In this document: positions 62,526 through 64,000 of the stretch, in pieces
Layout: each line of letters begins with the position of its first letter
How positions within the stretch are numbered: the stretch's first letter is position 1
Source of the DNA: Pontivivens insulae
Lineage (GTDB): Bacteria > Pseudomonadota > Alphaproteobacteria > Rhodobacterales > Rhodobacteraceae
Assembly: GCF_900302495.1 (NCBI RefSeq)
Contig: NZ_OMKW01000001.1
Span: forward strand, 372,001-436,000
DNA: 64,000 nt
Direction of reading: 5' to 3'
Notes under the pieces: generated by a model
Told to the model about the DNA's origin: nothing
The model's input: the letters and a program-made list of their open reading frames with translations, nothing else
Database searches by the model: none
Program-made: the position numbers and the translations under genes

Positions 62526-64000
62526 CTAGCCGCACTTGGAGAAGCCGCAATTGCCGCAGGTCAGGCATCCCTCGGCCATGCGCATCTCGTAAGCTCCGCA
62601 ATTGGGGCAGGCCGGGCCAGGGGCGGCGGAGGCGTTGACGCGTTGTGCGACGGGGTCTTCGCTCAACCCCATGCCTTCCCCTGCGAGGAAACCGATCCCG
62701 ATCATGTGTTTTTCGATCACTCCGCCTATGGCCGCAAGGATCGAGGGGACGTATTTGCCCTGCATCCATGCGCCACCGCGTGGATCGAAGACGGCCTTGA
62801 GTTCTTCAACCACGAAGCTGACATCGCCCCCGCGCCGGAACACGGCGGAGATCATACGCGTCAGCGCCACGGTCCAGGCGAAATGCTCCATATTCTTGGA
62901 GTTGATGAACACCTCGAAGGGCCTGCGTTGCCCGCCCACCACGATATCGTTGACGGTGATGTAGATGGCATGCTCGGAATTGGGCCACTTGATCTTGTAG
63001 GTCTGACCTTCCATCACCTCGGGCCGGTCGAGCGGATCGGTCAGGGAGGCTTGCACCAGTGGCTCAGCCGGCTTCTCCCCCTCCACGCTCAAAACACTGC
63101 CGGTCACAGCGTTGGGCCGATAGGTCGTGCAGCCTTTGCAGCCGGTGTTCCATGCTTCCATGTAGACGTCCTTGAACGCCTCGAAGCTGATGTCGGCGGG
63201 GCAGTTGATCGTCTTGGAGATGCTGGAGTCGACCCATTCCTGCGCCGCGGCCTGCATCCGCACATGATCAAGCGGGTCAAGGTCCTGCGCGGTGACGAAA
63301 TGATCGGGGAAAGGGGCATCATCGAACTTGTCGCGCCACAGCTGCACAGCGTAATCGACGACCTCCTCTTCCGACCGGGTCCCATCCTTCTCCAACACCT
63401 TGCGGGTGTAGGCATGGGCGAAGACCGGTTCGATCCCGCTGGACACGTTGCCCGCGTAGAGGCTGATCGTGCCGGTTGGCGCGATGGAGGTGAGCAACGC
63501 GTTGCGAATCCCATGCTTGCTGACGGCCGCGCGCACATCCGGGTCCATTGCGCGCATCGTCTCCCCATCGAGGAAGGCTTCTGCGTCAAACAGCGGAAAG
63601 GCGCCCTTCTCGCTCGCAAGCTGTGCGGAGGCCAGATAGGCCGCGCGGGCGATCCGGCGTAACCAGTGTGACGTCAGCTGCGCGGCCTCCTCCGACCCAT
63701 AGCGTTCCCCCACCATCATCAACGCGTCAGCCAGGCCCGTGACCCCCAACCCGATCCGGCGCTTGGCCTGAGCCTCTGCCTCTTGCTCAGGCAGGGGGAA
63801 GCGGCTGGCATCGACGACATTGTCCATCATGCGCACTGCGGTGGCGACAAGCTCGCCCAGCGCATCCTCATCCAGTGCCGCGCCCGCGCCGTAGGGATCA
63901 TCGACAAGGCGGGCGAGGTTGATGGACCCAAGCAGGCAGGCGCCATAGGGCGGCAGCGGCTGCTCCCCGCAAGGGTTGGTCGCTGCGATCTCCTCAGCGT
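62526..64000 (-). CDS. nrdJ: B12-dependent (class II) ribonucleotide reductase, 3' part
   Basis: The frame runs off the right edge, so the N-terminal part is missing; about 490 residues are present. Seen: NPCGEQPLPPYGACLLGSINL near the edge (active-site Cys motif), LGVTGLADALMM, TGTISLYAGNVSSGIEPVFAHAYTRKV, and a C-terminal zinc-ribbon (CPNCGAYEMRM, then CLTCGNCGFSKCG) typical of the long NrdJ. Reduces ribonucleotides to deoxy forms using adenosylcobalamin. Consistent with the B12-dependent Ecm in the same window. Confidence 0.95.
   Translation of the reverse strand, partial: AEEIAATNPCGEQPLPPYGACLLGSINLARLVDDPYGAGAALDEDALGELVATAVRMMDNVVDASRFPLPEQEAEAQAKRRIGLGVTGLADALMMVGERYGSEEAAQLTSHWLRRIARAAYLASAQLASEKGAFPLFDAEAFLDGETMRAMDPDVRAAVSKHGIRNALLTSIAPTGTISLYAGNVSSGIEPVFAHAYTRKVLEKDGTRSEEEVVDYAVQLWRDKFDDAPFPDHFVTAQDLDPLDHVRMQAAAQEWVDSSISKTINCPADISFEAFKDVYMEAWNTGCKGCTTYRPNAVTGSVLSVEGEKPAEPLVQASLTDPLDRPEVMEGQTYKIKWPNSEHAIYITVNDIVVGGQRRPFEVFINSKNMEHFAWTVALTRMISAVFRRGGDVSFVVEELKAVFDPRGGAWMQGKYVPSILAAIGGVIEKHMIGIGFLAGEGMGLSEDPVAQRVNASAAPGPACPNCGAYEMRMAEGCLTCGNCGFSKCG

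Overview
The window looks like chromosome from a high-GC alphaproteobacterium of the Rhodobacterales/Roseobacter type. Evidence seen: adjacent ethylmalonyl-CoA pathway genes (ccr and ecm), a B12-dependent ribonucleotide reductase (nrdJ), a DUF6525-type small protein, GGAAC-N16-CGTT (EcfG-type) promoters, a TTAA-N7-TTAA (CtrA-type) site, and several copies of the CCCCGGAYYTGATCCGGGG palindrome common between alphaproteobacterial genes. I saw no rRNA, tRNA, CRISPR array, transposase or prophage. Coding density is very high, so many long antisense reading frames are shadows.

Layout. 0-5 kb: end of an M16 peptidase gene, a RimJ-like acetyltransferase, a Tat-exported PhoX-type phosphatase, YqgE and a free-standing DsbD N-terminal domain. 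5-12.5 kb: a minus-strand run of uracil-DNA glycosylase-like protein, metallophosphoesterase, MoaB, RND adaptor and RND pump, with a GST just upstream. 12.6-13.8 kb: an exported double PRC-barrel protein behind an EcfG-type promoter. 13.8-19.6 kb: ccr and ecm on opposite strands, with a PlsB-like acyltransferase and a roadblock protein between them. 19.6-27.5 kb: small GNAT, CocE hydrolase and a complete peptide-type ABC importer. 27.5-30 kb: a flavoprotein and a Slam-like outer membrane protein. 30-37 kb: glutaryl-CoA dehydrogenase and a valine-degradation cluster (mmsA, isobutyryl-CoA dehydrogenase, 3-hydroxyisobutyryl-CoA hydrolase, mmsB) facing a LysR regulator. 37.8-46.8 kb: polyamine-type oxidase and transaminase, lipocalin, a lone Lrp ligand-binding domain and a branched-chain-type ABC importer. 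46.9-50.6 kb: ychF, MATE and MFS transporters. 50.7-58.1 kb: a receiver protein behind a CtrA-type site, convergent with a translationally coupled pair of very large exported proteins. 58.2-64 kb: Rrf2 regulator facing a CobW GTPase, DUF6525, a YcaQ/AlkZ-type glycosylase, a secreted alpha/beta hydrolase and the 3' part of nrdJ.

How the genes fit together. Much of the window serves acyl-CoA metabolism: Ccr and Ecm carry the ethylmalonyl-CoA route of acetyl-CoA assimilation, the mms cluster degrades valine to propionyl-CoA, GcdH serves lysine/tryptophan breakdown, and two importers supply peptides and amino-acid-like substrates. Ecm and NrdJ both need cobalamin. ccr and ecm share an 11-base upstream motif, TTGCGCAACAT; its TTGCGCAA core also lies between mmsA and its divergent LysR gene.

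The most novel locus I see is 51139-58082. One gene encodes an exported right-handed beta-helix protein of 1168 residues with a long helical second half. The next, starting inside the stop codon of the first (ATGA), encodes an exported 1146-residue protein with a coiled coil, a glycine-rich hydrophobic centre and a C-terminal protein-kinase-like domain (Asp/Asn/Asp catalytic residues kept, HRD and DFG rewritten). I recognise no described system with this pairing.
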